Notes under the pieces: model-generated
Seen by the model: only the letters and a program-made list of their open reading frames with translations
Database searches by the model: none
What the model was told of the DNA's origin: nothing
Position numbers and translations under genes: made by a program
Source of the DNA: Aquatica leii
Taxonomy: Eukaryota; Arthropoda; Insecta; Coleoptera; Lampyridae
Length of the DNA stretch: 64,000 nucleotides
Direction of reading: 5' to 3'
Assembly: GCA_035610365.1 (NCBI GenBank)
Contig: CM069432.1
Coordinates: 8,556,001 to 8,620,000 of the forward strand
Shown: piece after piece, positions 1 through 10,989 of the stretch
How positions within the stretch are numbered: the stretch's first letter is position 1
How the letters are laid out: each line of letters starts with the position of its first letter

Positions 1-1279
1 AAACTTGTAACACACTAGAAGGTTTCTAATCCCTCTACTCGGCTGTTCGAGTAGCCCAAATTAGTTCGTAGAGAACAATAACCATAAGAGAGAGAATTAA
101 CAAATTTAATCACTTTCAGATTATAGTTAACAGATATCACAGTTTAACTTATAGTAACAAAATAGTGGCTATACATCGAATTCGGAGATACTAAAGACTT
201 GAAGAATTAACAATAACCATTAACAACGGTATTAAACTTTGATTTCGTAACAAGTAAATTCATAGAATTATATAAAAGATTCAGTACGTAGATGTCTACA
301 GTATCGGCAACCCACCACACACAATTAAAGTAAATTGAAGTAAATATCCTTCACCTACACACAGTATGCGATACAGTGAATTCAATGATAATAATTACCT
401 TATTGGTAGCTACACATTACGTGCATTTACGAACGTTAATATGAATCAAAAATTTGTGAGTAATTTTTCGTGACAACGATATACATAAGATTAATTAAAG
501 TAACTTACCCGAAGTTCAGCATCCATTAGCACGAAGAAAAACGTTTTTCCCCTTCAGTGGCCTGTAATAAACATTAAACACGAATCGTGTCACACACCAA
601 CTCACAAAGGAGATTACGCTAAAACAATTAGTATTCATAATTCATTAAATATATATAAAAACCGGTGTATCGACTACTGTACGCAGCGAATCAAAACAGG
701 TGGCTGATAACACGATCAACGTCGGCCTTTGGTATTCAACAGTACTTCTGTGTATCGAATCAGATAAATAGTAACGTAGAACAGGTGGCTGATAACCCAA
801 TCGTGTCATCCACGTGTAGTAATATCTTCCCCGGGAAGGATTAGCGAGACCCCGTTTTCGTGGCGTGGAAACCGCCTTCCGAAAGCGCACGTGTACGGTA
901 ACGTGATTGCTTAATAAGAATTATTATTCAAATATCCCCTTTATCTAAAACGCACATATGCTCGAAGTGGAAGAAAAATGGCTGTTAAAATGAAGAAAGA
1001 ATTACGAACGAATTTTAATAAACGACAGCAATAGCTTACCCTGTAACGCTTCAAATATTCTATATAATTAATATAATTACAATTGGATTTCCATTTTTCC
1101 GGATGGCATCGGCTACAAGAAATATTCAACACGCACAGGCCATTTTATGCAATTCACAGTATGACGATTTTTCGTCAAATGACAACCACGAGAAAACGAT
1201 CGGTAGAGGGCGTCAAACCCCGAATCTAATTTCAAGTCAATATACACAGTCGTACGTAATACGAATTTCGTACGTAACA
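1..1279 (-). mobile_element. Solo LTR, family A, copy 1 (cut by window edge)
   Basis: This is a minus-strand copy of an LTR family seen five times in the window. Its 5' terminus is the reverse complement of TGTTACG at 1273-1279. Shared blocks include the GATCGGTAGAGGGCGTCAA motif near 1200 and the AAAACG..CCCC..GTGGCCTGTAAT block near 535-570. By comparison with the copy ending at 40046, about 190 bp of its 3' end lies left of the window. It sits inside a LINE reverse transcriptase: codons for NAYQSGKSCE resume immediately at 1280. No gag or pol is attached, so it is a solo LTR or one LTR of an element extending left. Confidence 0.75.
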
Positions 1280-2936
1280 ATGCTTACCAATCTGGAAAAT
1301 CTTGCGAGTTAGCAATTCACCAACTAGTAAGCAGATGTGAAAATGCAAACCAATACAATGATATTGCATTGGGTGCGTTTCTAGATATTAAAGGAGCATT
1401 TGACAATACTTCTTTCACCTCAATTGCAAGGGCAATGGAGAAAACAAAAATCACACCTCTAGTCCGGAACTGGGTCAACTCAATGCTCAGGAATCGGACG
1501 GTAACAACTACTTTGTACGATAGCACTGTGGGAGCCAAAGTGGCTAGCGGGTGCTCACAAGGCGGGGTGCTATCACCCCTACTGTGGTGCCTTGTCATGG
1601 ACGGCCTACTACAGGAAGTAGAAGACGGCGGGGTTACGCCAACGATCTCACCATTATTAGGAACGGGAAGTTTGGGGCAACTGTATCAAACATAATGCAA
1701 AGTGCACTAAACACCGTCAAAAAACGGTGCAAAAAAGAAGGACTATCAGTGAACCCAACTAAGACGGCAATTGTTGCGTTTACCAAACGACAGAAAACGG
1801 ATGACATAAAACTAACTACGATGTACGGAGTTACGCTCTCGATGAGAAAAGAAGTCAACTATCTGGGATTTACTCTTGATACTAGGCAGACTTTCAATGC
1901 TCATCTAGAAAAAGTCACAACAAAGGCCATCCGGGTTCTCAATACAACCAAACGGATGGTCGGGCACATATGTAGATTGAAACCAACAATGACCAAGTGG
2001 TTAGATACTGTGGTAACAAGACCCATCATCACATACAGCGCGCTTGTATTGGCTGAGAGAACCAACCTAAAAAGCACAGCTGCAAAGCTAAGCAAAGTAT
2101 AGAGAATGGCATGTCTACTGATAACAGGAGCGATGGAGAACCGCGCCCACAGCAGCCATGGAAGCACTACTTTCACTTCCACCATTACACCTCGTTGTAA
2201 TGATGGAAACATACAGGCTGTAGATTACCGTCAATTACCAGGAAAAACAAACCGGTTATATACAACGTGCTGCGTGAAAAAACGATCTTAACTATGAGAT
2301 CCGGCTTCACAAAAAATTATCACATTTTAAAGAAATTTAAAATGATAATACCGTTACGAGACGAGTGGACAAAAAACATTTACCCGGGCGCGGTTAAAGG
2401 AACTATCTGGTACACAGATGGGGTCAAAAATCGCAACGGTGTCGGAGCAGGAGTATATGGAGGCAAGCACCATGGGAAGCTTTTTTCGCTGACTTTGGGT
2501 AAATATGCATCCGCTTTTCAAGCTGAAGTTGCTGCTATTGACTGGTGTGTCAGGAACATTATCGACTCCAAATCATTCACAAATGAGCCGATTTCGATCA
2601 TGTCTGACAGCCAAGCAGCACTAAGATCACCAGTAATGAAATCCAAACTGATTATGGCATGCATAAACAGTCTGGAAATATTGGCAAATCACCAACCTGT
2701 GCAGCTCATCTGGATACCAAAAGACCAGAATGTAAAGGGTAACCTAATGACGGACGCACTAGCAAAAAAGGGCACAACAGGGACATATATCGGATCTGAA
2801 CCCGTTTTCGGAATCGCATACGAGACCGGAAAATAAATAATTCGCAGCAAACTTGCAGCCGAGCATAAAAAACTATGGAAAAACTCTTCAGGGATGGGGC
2901 ACACAAACTCTTCCTTACAGAGCCACAATTAAACAC
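1280..2936 (+). pseudogene. LINE copy 1: reverse transcriptase plus RNase H (broken)
   Basis: Non-LTR retrotransposon polyprotein of the RNase H-bearing group (I/R1/Loner/Jockey-like; clade not settled). The reverse transcriptase starts mid-domain after the LTR. Motif A is FLDIKGAFDN near 1381 and motif B is GCSQGGVLSPLLW near 1550. Then a frame change and small deletion precede motif C, which reads YANDLTI instead of YADD near 1635. A second frame carries 1551-2102. RNase H follows in 2267-2836 with catalytic D (WYTDG), E (FQAEV) and D (SDSQAA). The usual GH of the last motif has become KD (WIPKDQNVKGN), although TDALA remains. Frameshifts and the altered residues make it non-functional. The zinc-knuckle end lies beyond an inserted LTR. 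Confidence 0.85.
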
Positions 2937-4142
2937 TGTTACGTGCAAAATTTATATAACGTAATACCCTGTATATTAAATTAAAATTCGATTCCGGTTT
3001 TGACGCCCCTGCCGATCTTTTCTTGTGACTGTCATTTTACGACGATGTCGTTAAGCTGACAACTGCATAAAATGGCCTGCTTCGTGTAGAGACTGCAAGT
3101 TTTCCAATAACATCCTCTGTAATTGACATCAAATTGTTAATTCATTGCGTATTTACAATAATTTATTCGTCACAGGGTAAGATATTTACATCAGTTTCGT
3201 TAGGATTCTTTTGTAATTTCTTTGTTAATTTGATAGCCGTTCCGCCACGCTTTGGTCACATGTTTTTATTTAATAAAGAATAATGAGGGATTAATATCGA
3301 TAAATACCTTCATGGGACGAGTATAACTCTATAAGGCCTACGTTTAAAACTAAAAAAACCGGAAACAAAAACTTTTCTTCGAGATCCTACTCATGCGGCA
3401 AACACCTGCGAAACCAACTTTCATTGAATGTGTACAACAGCATTCGATAATCGGGTTCTGTTATGTGTACTTTCTTTTAGCAGTAATTAACAATTTTGTA
3501 GATCTTGCTTTCGTTAGTCATTGTGTTGACACGATTTGCTATTAAAATTTATTCCAGGCTCACTCACCGGGGAAAACGTTTTCTTCGATCAAGTAGGTAC
3601 TGGATTGTGGGTAAGTTTATTTAATTATTTTGTCCCTGTCAGAAAAGTCACTCACGGAACGTTTGTTTATGTTAATTTCCGTAATTACGATCATTGTTTC
3701 AATACCATTAAAGTAGTTTCATTAATTATTTTGTGTGTATCGCATGCTGTGTACAAACGATATTTATTACGAAATTTTCTTTGCTATTCACTTAGACTCA
3801 ACTTATGTATTGTGTGTTGCCGATACTTCCGGCATTTATGGATTGAGAATTAGATATACTCTTGTTAATAATCTACGTTACTAAATTCAAGTTTTTATAC
3901 TTGTTTAATCTTTCTTTTATGGTAACATACCTTTCTCTTTTATTGTGGTTACCCGAACATCAGAGTAACAAGGATTACGAACCTAAAAATTCGTTACAAG
4001 CTTGGATTGTCTGTCTTGATCGAGGCAGAAGTGTTCATTATAAAGGATCTGGCGCCCTTAATTATTATTCACTTGAACCTCTCATACCTCCGACTGTGTG
4101 AGTTGGCCGTGCAAGGTTCGTAAGACCTATAAGCTTGTAACA
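2937..4142 (+). mobile_element. Solo LTR, family A, copy 2
   Basis: Complete LTR of about 1.2 kb, opening TGTTACGTGC and closing GCTTGTAACA, so a 6-bp terminal inverted repeat with TG...CA ends. It interrupts the LINE reading frame: ...LFLTEPQLNT lies before it and TQTALSSMSRQK after it. The flanking bases ACAC (2933-2936) and ACTC (4143-4146) are a 3-of-4 match, a decayed 4-bp target duplication. A CTATAAGGCCTACG block near 3331, also present in the copy at 35221, is a possible TATA region. No internal retroelement sequence is present. Confidence 0.8.
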
Positions 4143-4520
4143 ACTCAAACTGCACTATCAAGCATGAGTCGACAAAAACTAAGGAAACTCAAGGGACTAA
4201 CTACAGCGCATTGTGGTCTTAACAAACATATGCATAAAATGAGACTGCAAAATAGCCCCTTATGCCGCGGATGCTTGGAAGACGACGAGAGGCCGCAGCA
4301 TCTGCTGTGCAAATGCGAAGCGTATCAAATACAACGATTCTCAGAAAACCAAAGCTAACCGATGATGAGTTGAAAAAAGCCCCTTGGAATAAACTTCTGG
4401 ACTTCATTGACGAAACAGAACTAATGAGGGAGTAATAAATCAGAGGTGCACAAAAAAGACCAAGGAGACCGCAATGCAAGGGCGTTAGACGAACCACCTC
4501 TTGAATTAATAAAAAAAAGA
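4143..4520 (+). pseudogene. LINE copy 1: C-terminal zinc-knuckle segment
   Basis: This continues the polyprotein interrupted at 2936. The protein reads LTTAHCGLNKHMHKMRLQ and then a CCHC knuckle, CRGCLEDDERPQHLLCKC. That is the arrangement normally found after RNase H in R1/Jockey-type elements. A frame change after about 4355 leads to LTDDELKKAPWNKLLDFI and a stop near 4434. The element appears to end at an A-rich tail near 4508-4517. Junction with the LTR: one continuous protein once the LTR is removed. Confidence 0.8.
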
Positions 4521-5211
4521 TCCAGTGAATCTCAATCGCATTTTAGAAATTAAATTTTGGTAAATGCTGCTTAAATTATTGGTATCAGTATTAAAGTTGT
4601 GCTTAGTGATGAAAATCATTTCGGCTATCAAGCGTTTATTAAAAGATTGTTCCACGTTTAAGATTGTAGGACTAGAAAAATCTAAATTGTGACCTGTCTT
4701 AATGTGATGTACCGCAACCACTGATTCGGGTTTTTTGTTTTTTACAGTCGTACAGGTGATTTTTCAGAAGATTTTTTGTTTCGTCTGTCCTATATAGCGT
4801 TTGTTGCAATCGTTGCAATCGATTTTGTGTACGACATTGTGTACTTCAAGATTACTAGTTTCATCTTTTATTTTTGTATACAGCACGTTGTATATATATA
4901 GTGTTTGTATTATATGTGTAGTGAATCACAATATTTTTAAATTTACTGGTAACTTAATATTTTTATATATTTGGCAACACGGTAAAACACAGGGGTAAAG
5001 CCTGTTGGCGTTATCTGTAACCAACGGCTAACCGAGCTTAATCTCCGAGGTAGTTACGTATAATTAATTTTTTAATAAAAATCTATTTTACACATTTTGT
5101 ATTCGGTAATTGTCGGTAAATTTGTAACAACAAATATTACGCAATTGGTGACCTGCAATGCTTGAACATTTAGTTTTGAGTGATTTTTCTTGAAGACGGC
5201 GCTACAACTAC
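4521..5211 (+). other. Non-coding; probable end of a gypsy LTR and leader
   Basis: No convincing coding sequence. The last part, ...TTGTAACAACAAATATTACG followed by CAATTGGTGACCTGCAATG near 5140-5160, looks like an LTR end followed by a primer-binding-site-like TTGGTGACC. It stands about 60 bp before the gag reading frame that starts at 5224. The LTR start was not located and no second LTR is in the window. Confidence 0.35.
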
Positions 5212-5829
5212 GTGCGTAACAATATGATCGACAATAACACTTTTACAAACAGTGAAAACGAACAAACCGAACAAATCACGAAAAATCTGGAGCAACAACC
5301 CAAGAGGTTCGCTCAATGCAAAATGCAATTTGCATTAAAAGGAATTACACAAGATACCACAAAATTCCATTATATTGCTGGTAATCTTGACCAAAAGCAG
5401 GCGTGTGAAATTAAAGACATAATATTGAATCTACCATCCACCGATAAATATAACAAACTTAAGAAAGAACTTATTTAAAGGTTTTTAAGCTCCGATAAAC
5501 AAAAATTAAAACAGCTGCTTGAACGTGGAGAGAGTTGAGATCGTTCACCCTCGCAATTTTTAAGGCACTCTTGGTGGTAATGGAGTGAGCGAAACCTTGG
5601 TACGTACCTTATGGATTAGTCGTCTACCAACCAGTACACAAGGAATATTAACTACTTTAACGGACAAAACCTCAGACAAAGTTTCTATTGTAGCAAACAA
5701 GATTCAAAAAACCCTACAACCCAATAAATATGTTGCATCAATAAATAATCACAGTGAAATTGACGAGTTGGGAAAAACGTTCGAGAACTTAAACTGGAAA
5801 TCAAGAACGTAATTAAACAGAATTCAACA
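5212..5829 (+). pseudogene. gag: Ty3/gypsy-type gag fragment
   Basis: Retrotransposon capsid-like protein. The frame from 5224 (MIDNNTFTN) contains the matrix/capsid signature FALKGITQDTTKFHYIAGNL, then IKDIILNLPSTDKYNKLKK, typical of insect gypsy gag. A stop at about 5476 interrupts an otherwise continuing RFLSSDKQKLKQLLERGE. A frameshift leads to SETLVRTLWISRLPTSTQG from 5586, the conserved 'LRTLWLQRLP' block. It breaks off near 5829 where piggyBac sequence begins on the other strand. No zinc knuckle, protease or pol is present, so the element was truncated by the piggyBac insertion or by deletion. Confidence 0.75.
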
Positions 5830-6214
5830 TGAGGAAACCACACACGACACCATCCTTAATTTTGTTGTGTTTGGTAAATTCATCGAAAGATGATCCTTTA
5901 CTAATTGTTTTACCAAGGCTATCAAGAAGTCTCTTCGAGAAAGACTTGGTTGGGAATGGTTATGTTTATAAATAATTTGGCTATTTATTTCAGCAATATT
6001 TAAGCTTGTATAAAAAATAGTAAGAGACCATCGACAAGTGATCCAATCAACGGAATATGTAGCTTTCATTTGATCAACAACGTCAACACCACACTTTGTT
6101 TGATTATAAAAACTAACCATCTCTGGCAATCGCTTTGGGGATTCATTGTCAACAGAATCTTCATAATGCATACTAGATGCAAGAAGAACCACTTTGTTCT
6201 TTTTTGGTTTATAA
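5824..6214 (-). pseudogene. piggyBac transposase, C-terminal part
   Basis: DDE-type cut-and-paste transposase, separated from its N-terminal part by the LINE at 6215-9872. It reads VVLLASSMHYEDSV, then MVSFYNQTKCGVDVVDQM, with the conserved 'YN.tKgGVDv.Dqm' block of piggyBac, then RW and a basic tail. It stops at 5824 without the Cys-rich C-terminal domain of many family members, so the end is truncated or degraded. The strand at 6200-6214 encodes YKPKK and is duplicated at 9873-9887. A TTAA at 5813-5816 could be the insertion site, but matching inverted repeats were not found. Confidence 0.8.
6200..6214. repeat. 15-bp target-site duplication, left copy
   Basis: TTTTTTGGTTTATAA is repeated exactly at 9873-9887. 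The pair bounds the minus-strand LINE. It lies within piggyBac coding sequence that is continuous once the LINE and one copy are removed. This fixes the insertion limits at 6215 and 9872. Confidence 0.9.
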
Positions 6215-6293
6215 TATAATAAGTTTAGCTTTATTCGTTGCCATTTGGCTTATAAATTTGATCGTGCTATATATACATATATAATACATTTTC

Positions 6294-8283
6294 TTATCCC
6301 TTCTCCCCCCTTAACTTTTTCCTCCTGCTCCATACTTCCTCCATCCATTCCGCTCCTTTTCCGTTTTCATCTAAGATATCCACTGTTTTCATCACCTCTT
6401 CTCTTAGTTCCCTGCATTTCTGCCTCATGTGGTTAAGGTCTTCCGTTTCTTTTCCACATAGCCTGCACAACTTTTCTGGTTCTTCCTTCCAATATTTGTT
6501 CCCTAACTCCTCGTTGCCACATCTGATCCTTGCTACCATTTTTTTCTTTTTGTTGCTTTTAATCTCTCTATCTTTCAAATATTCCGGCACTCCTTCACCC
6601 TTGATATCTTTATAATTCCTATTATATCTGCCCTCTTTTATCTTTGTCCATCTTTCTTGTTTTTCGATGTTTCTATCTCTCCTTATTATTTCTTCCCTTA
6701 TCCCTACTCCCTCTTCTCTTAATCTCTCTACTTCTTCACTCAAGTGTACCCGTTCCTTTTGTCATACTCTTCTCTGCCCTCCTGCCCGTACTTCCCTTTC
6801 CCTCCCTTTATCTCTTTCCAACATTCTTGCAGTATTTTGCAATCTGTTCTTTCCCTCATTTCTTCCTCGTATTTTATTGCTCTTTTTCCTGTCTCTACCC
6901 TTAATTTTCTATCTGTACCTCCTCTCTCACAATATACCCCGGTGTATTCCTGTCCAATCCTAACACCCATCTCCAGTATTTTTCACTTGTTGCACTTTCT
7001 CATCACTCCATATCCACTCCTCTCTTTTTCTTTTCCCCCCTCCTTTTCTAAATATCATTATCTTTGTTTTCTCCGTGTTTACTTCCATTTCTTTTCTTTT
7101 CATATATTTTTCTAGTGTTTTCATCATCTCTTTCATTTCCTTTTCCTCCTTAGCCACCAGCACTATGTCATCCGCATACGCCAACGACCATACCTTAGCT
7201 TTCCCTACCACTATCCCTCCTGTCTGTTGTCCTCTCATTGTCTCCTCCAGATCCCCCGTATATACTGAGAACAGGCTTGGGCTCAGTGGACATCCCTGCC
7301 TAAACCCTCTCTTTGCGATGAATTTCTCACTCTCTTCCCCATTCACTTTAACCCTGCTCCTCGTTTCTTCGTAGATTTCCTCTATTCTTTGTATTAGTCT
7401 TTCATTGATTTTTTTTTCATATATTCCCACAGCTTTTCCCTATTAACTTTGTCAAAAGCAGCTTTTAGATCTACGAATAGTGCCACCATTTTCCCTCTTT
7501 TTTTTCTAGTTCTTTATTTGCTAAGTGTTTCAGTATATATATGTTGTCTATCGCCCTTCTTCCTTTTCTGAATCCCGCTTGTCCGTCTGGTACCAAACTT
7601 ATTTCCTCTATTTCCTTCCGTAGTCTTTCTTGCAGTATTGTCGCGTACAATTTGTATGCCGAGCTCAATAATGTTACCCCTCTATAATTCTTGACTTTAT
7701 TTTTTTCGCCTTTTTTATGGATTGGGCATATTATTCCCTCTCTCCATCTCTCTGGAAATCCTTCTCCTTTCCATATTTTGTTTAGTATTTCCGTCACCCT
7801 TTTTGCTACACTTTCTCCCCCGTATATCCACTCTACTCCTTGTATCCCATCTTCTCCTGTCGCCTTTCCTTTTTTTATATTCTTTATCGCCTCCATTACT
7901 TCTTCTTCACTTATTCTATCCCTATGTCCTTCTTCTTGTCTTACTACCGCGTCTTTTTCTTTTTCTTTTTCTGCTTTTGTTCTTCCCTCCCAACAGGTTC
8001 CGAAAATATATCTCCCATTCTTTAATTTTTATTCCCTTTGTCGTCATGTTTTTTCCTCTGTTTCTTTAGGTACTTCCATACATCTTCTTCCGTTTTTATT
8101 CCTTTTTATTCTCTCTTTATATTTTTTTATACCCTCTTCTGTCCACTTTTTTTTAGTTATGTACTTCTCCTCTTCCTCTCTCTCTTCTCTTTCCCTTCCT
8201 TCCATTGTCAATTCCAGTGGTTGATGGTCTGACTCTACCCTTTCTCCCACCGTAAATGTCTTTACCTTTTCTGCGGCCTCTTA
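6294..8283 (-). pseudogene. LINE ORF2, reverse transcriptase and zinc knuckle (deleted)
   Basis: It runs from the end of the endonuclease (SDHQPLE) through the RT. It shows GKATGEDGIQGVEW and NYRGVTLLSSAYKLYA in the frame 7896-7471. After a frameshift come LFVDLKAAFD (motif A, near 7470), RQGCPLSPSLFS (motif B) and LAYADDIVLVA (intact motif C). Shortly after EVNTEKTKIM the sequence jumps from ...QQVK straight into KYWRWVLGLDRNTPGY near 6990. About a hundred residues of the thumb seem to be missing. The C-terminus has CRLCGKETEDLNHMRQKC, a CCHC knuckle, and stops at 6294. Confidence 0.85.
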
Positions 8284-8937
8284 ATTTGTCCTTACAAAAT
8301 CTATTATTGATTCTCCCCTTCCTCCTATGTACGTAAATTCCCCCTTTCCATCTTCTTCCCTGTTCCCGTTCATTATTTCCCACCCTTTCTCGTTGCACAA
8401 TTCCAGCAGTTCTTCTCCCTCTTTATTTATCACCTTGTCCTTTGTTTGTCTCTTTCCGGTCCCTTTTCTTTTTTGTATTCCCCCCTCTTCCCCTATTCTT
8501 GCGTTGAAGTCCCCTCCTACTATTATCAATCCCTCTTCCCTCTCTTCTATCATCTCTTCTATGTTTTTCCTTGTCTCTTTCATTCTACTGCTATAAACCG
8601 TCACTACTTTTATTTTTGTTTTTCCCCACTGTATGTTCCTTTCTACAACTCCTCTTCTCTGTTGCACTTTCTCTTTCTTTTCCTGGCTCAACCATTTTTT
8701 TCTTATTCCCGTTATTATACCCCCCTTTGCTCTCCCTTTTTTCTTTTCTCTTTCTGAATGTTGCACCACCCACTCAAATTCCTCCGGCAACTCTTTTTCC
8801 CACCACTCCCATTCTTTTTCTTCCATCCATGTTTCCTGTAATCCCACTACATCCTGTTCCTTAATGTACTTCCAGAAATCATGTTCCTTGTTTTTTATTC
8901 CCGCTACGTTCCATAACAATATTCTCAGCTCACTCAC
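8284..8937 (-). pseudogene. LINE ORF2, endonuclease domain
   Basis: Apurinic/apyrimidinic-type endonuclease that would nick target DNA for target-primed reverse transcription. It starts MSELRILLWNVAGIKNK. The N motif is LLWNVAG, the catalytic Glu is in LQETW, then a VYSSR strand, VGGDFNARIG with catalytic D and N, and IDFV near the end. The final SDHQPLEL motif is in another frame at about 8250-8200, so one frameshift near 8280 splits the domain. All metal-binding residues are still recognisable. Confidence 0.85.
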
Positions 8938-9113
8938 CTCCCCTGTGCTTCTTCCTTACTTTCTTTTTTTCTTCCTTCTTTTTCTTTTCCATTTCCATCT
9001 CTCATTATTCCTTTTCTTTGCCATTTCGTCAACTTTCTCTCCTTTACCCCCTTGCCCTTTAGATTTTTGCCTTTTGGTCCCCCACTTTCTCTCCCCTTTC
9101 TCTGCTCAGTCCC

Positions 9114-9830
9114 CTATCCTTGTCGTTCCATATGTATCTGTCTCCGTCTTATCTCCATTTTTCTGTACCCTACCCATACTCTTTTTCCTTCCGCTCTTTT
9201 TTCCACCGCTATGTTCATTATTTCTCTTTGCACTCTTCTTTCCTCCCATGTCAAATCGTGACTTATATATATTCTTGTATTCTTTAATTTCTTCTTCTCC
9301 GCCATTACCTTCTGTTTTTTCTCCCATTCTCCGATTTCCGCCACCACCATCTCATTTTTCTTCTCTTTGTTTATTACTGTCACTTTTTTCACCTCTACTT
9401 TTACATTTAATTTTTCTTCCAGCATCACTGCTAAATCTTTTTGTGGTTTTTCACTTCTCCACCCCTTTATCACAATATTATTCTTTCTTTTCCATGTTTC
9501 CTCGTCTTCCGCTTTTTTCTCCAGTTTTTCTATTCTCTCCCCCAGTTTCTCTTTTTCTTTCTCCCACTTCTTTTCTCTTTCTCCTTTTTCTTTTTTCATT
9601 TCTTTGATTTCTTGTCTTATTCCTTGCATATTTTCTTCCATCTGTTTCATCATTTCTCTCATTAATTCTTTTAACTCCTCCATTTCTTTCCTTCCTCCTT
9701 CTGTTCTTGAGGTTTTTCCTTCGCTCTCCTCCGATATCTTTTTAATGTCTGGTGATCTTATTGTTTTCTTTCCTCTTTCAAATATTTGTTGCCTTTCTTT
9801 TTCCTCTTCCACTCTCTCTCTTTTATTCAT
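9114..9830 (-). CDS. LINE ORF1, nucleic-acid-binding coiled-coil protein
   Basis: About 238 residues starting MNKRERVEEEKE, 42 bp inside the element's 5' end. Residues ~50-120 form a long charged coiled coil (MEELKELMREMMKQ onward). This is followed by an RRM-like core (NNIVIKGW near residue 130) and a basic C-terminal domain with YISHDLTWEERRVQREI. This coiled coil/RRM/CTD plan is that of L1-type ORF1 proteins, which bind element RNA. A frame change near 9120 probably detached the last part: the next ~170 bp are coding-like in another frame (KRQKSKGQGGKGEKVDEM). They run up to and overlap the ORF2 start at 8937. Confidence 0.7.
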   Translation of the reverse strand: MNKRERVEEEKERQQIFERGKKTIRSPDIKKISEESEGKTSRTEGGRKEMEELKELMREMMKQMEENMQGIRQEIKEMKKEKGEREKKWEKEKEKLGERIEKLEKKAEDEETWKRKNNIVIKGWRSEKPQKDLAVMLEEKLNVKVEVKKVTVINKEKKNEMVVAEIGEWEKKQKVMAEKKKLKNTRIYISHDLTWEERRVQREIMNIAVEKRAEGKRVWVGYRKMEIRRRQIHMERQG

Positions 9831-9872
9831 CCCTTTCTCCCTTTTTTTTATTACTTATTTATTTATTATTAT

Positions 9873-9887
9873 TTTTTTGGTTTATAA
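9873..9887. repeat. 15-bp target-site duplication, right copy
   Basis: Exact copy of 6200-6214, marking the 5' side of the minus-strand LINE. Confidence 0.9.
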
Positions 9888-10989
9888 GATACTATAGACA
9901 TATTGTTAGAAAAACCAAACATGGATGAAAATTTTGGTCTGCCTTTTGTAGCAAGAAATAATGGCGGTAACCCTTTTTTATTTTTTCTTCGAGTCCCCAC
10001 TGCAGATAATTGTTTTTCTAATAATTTTTTGATAAGTGGTATTGAGGTAAACCAATTATCAAAGGTCAAGTTTCTCCCCGAACCCCATATTGGTTTTGAT
10101 AAACGTAATACAACGTCATATGGCTTATTGCTCAAATCGTATTCACCTAATGGTTGCTTTCCTGGACATATTTCCATATTAAAACTGTAGAACGATTTAG
10201 CATAGACCAGTGCCATAATTTTTAAACCATACCTAGCAGGCTTGGATGGTATATAATGCCTAAAAGAACAACTTCCTCTTAAGGGTTCCAGCATCAATCG
10301 TTGCAAATTCTGAAATTGTATAGTTTTTCTGGCAGTTGCTAACAAAGTTTTTAAAAAAATCGCGAATAGGTGCTAATTTATCAGTCTCGTTTCTGGCATT
10401 CCTTGTGTTTACATCATCAAACTTTAGAGCCTTCAATAGGAATAAAAGTCGATTCAGTCCCATAGTAAAACGAAAAAACTCTGTACCCGTACCATCATTT
10501 GTCCAAATCTGTTTTACATTTGTATGATGTAAACGTAAAAGTCTTGCTATGTATAATAATCCTATTAGAGCTTTTAGTTCTGATAGGTTCGTATCGGTTG
10601 CGTCCCTTTCTCTAGAATAATTGATGCGAATTATTCGTATATATATATGTTGGTGTTGTTCACAACTTCTTGTAAAATATTGTCGGGCACAAATGATTGC
10701 CAAACTTCTAGTTATGTTCTTAAATCCTTTGTATTTTTTGTAGGTCCAGGAGATTCTCAAAATATATTTTGTTTTCGAGTTTTTCGAGATTTATTTTTTC
10801 CGAAATTATACACCACACAGACGTCTTTACCTACGTAATATGGTACTTCTTTTTTTGAAACTAATTTTTGTTTGGTGTCTGATTCACTTTCCGATACATC
10901 ATCTAAACATTCATCAGGCTCACTATAGTTGACAACGTCAAAATCTGAATTTTTGTCGCTTCATCATCATAAGATTGTAACAGTGCCAT
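9888..10989 (-). pseudogene. piggyBac transposase, N-terminal and catalytic part
   Basis: The protein starts MALLQSYDDEATK at 10989. After a 1-base shift in an A run it continues acidic (EPDECLDDVSESESD). It has two in-frame stops in the region EFSPGPTKNTKD...WQSFVPDNILQEVV. The frame 10760-10260 holds LSELKALIGLLYIARL and KLAPIRDFF, then TISEFATIDA with the first catalytic Asp. A frameshift then joins EPLRGSCSFRHYIPSKPARYG. The block SGRNLTFDNWFTSIPL carries the second catalytic Asp. The signature 'PlRGr.sfrqYiPsKPakyG' is diagnostic of piggyBac. It ends at VSYKPKK, where the LINE inserted. Confidence 0.9.

Larger units (their letters stand above)
6215..9872 (-). mobile_element. APE-type LINE, full length by target duplication, 3,658 bp
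   Basis: Autonomous-type non-LTR retrotransposon inserted into the piggyBac gene. Order on the minus strand: short 5' leader of about 40 bp, ORF1 (coiled coil plus RRM-like), ORF2 (apurinic endonuclease, reverse transcriptase, C-terminal zinc knuckle) and an AT-rich 3' end. There is no RNase H. The coding strand is very rich in A and G, so the plus strand reads as kilobases of C/T. The proteins are rich in E and K. Similar Glu/Lys-rich elements are known from ants and other insects, but I cannot fix the clade. It is defective: frameshifts in ORF2 and an internal deletion after the catalytic domain. Confidence 0.85.

Noticed and set aside
645..1312. Small frames at 645-890, 941-1132 and 1103-1312
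   Set aside because: They lie inside a solo LTR whose other copies do not preserve them.
3536..4101. 105- and 79-codon frames at 3536-3853 and 3862-4101
   Set aside because: Contained in an LTR; not preserved in the copies at 35221 and 38577.
6245..9897. Many plus-strand open frames rich in Ser, Phe, Leu and Pro across 6.2-9.9 kb
   Set aside because: They are reverse-complement shadows of the purine-rich LINE, whose endonuclease and reverse transcriptase motifs are unambiguous on the minus strand.
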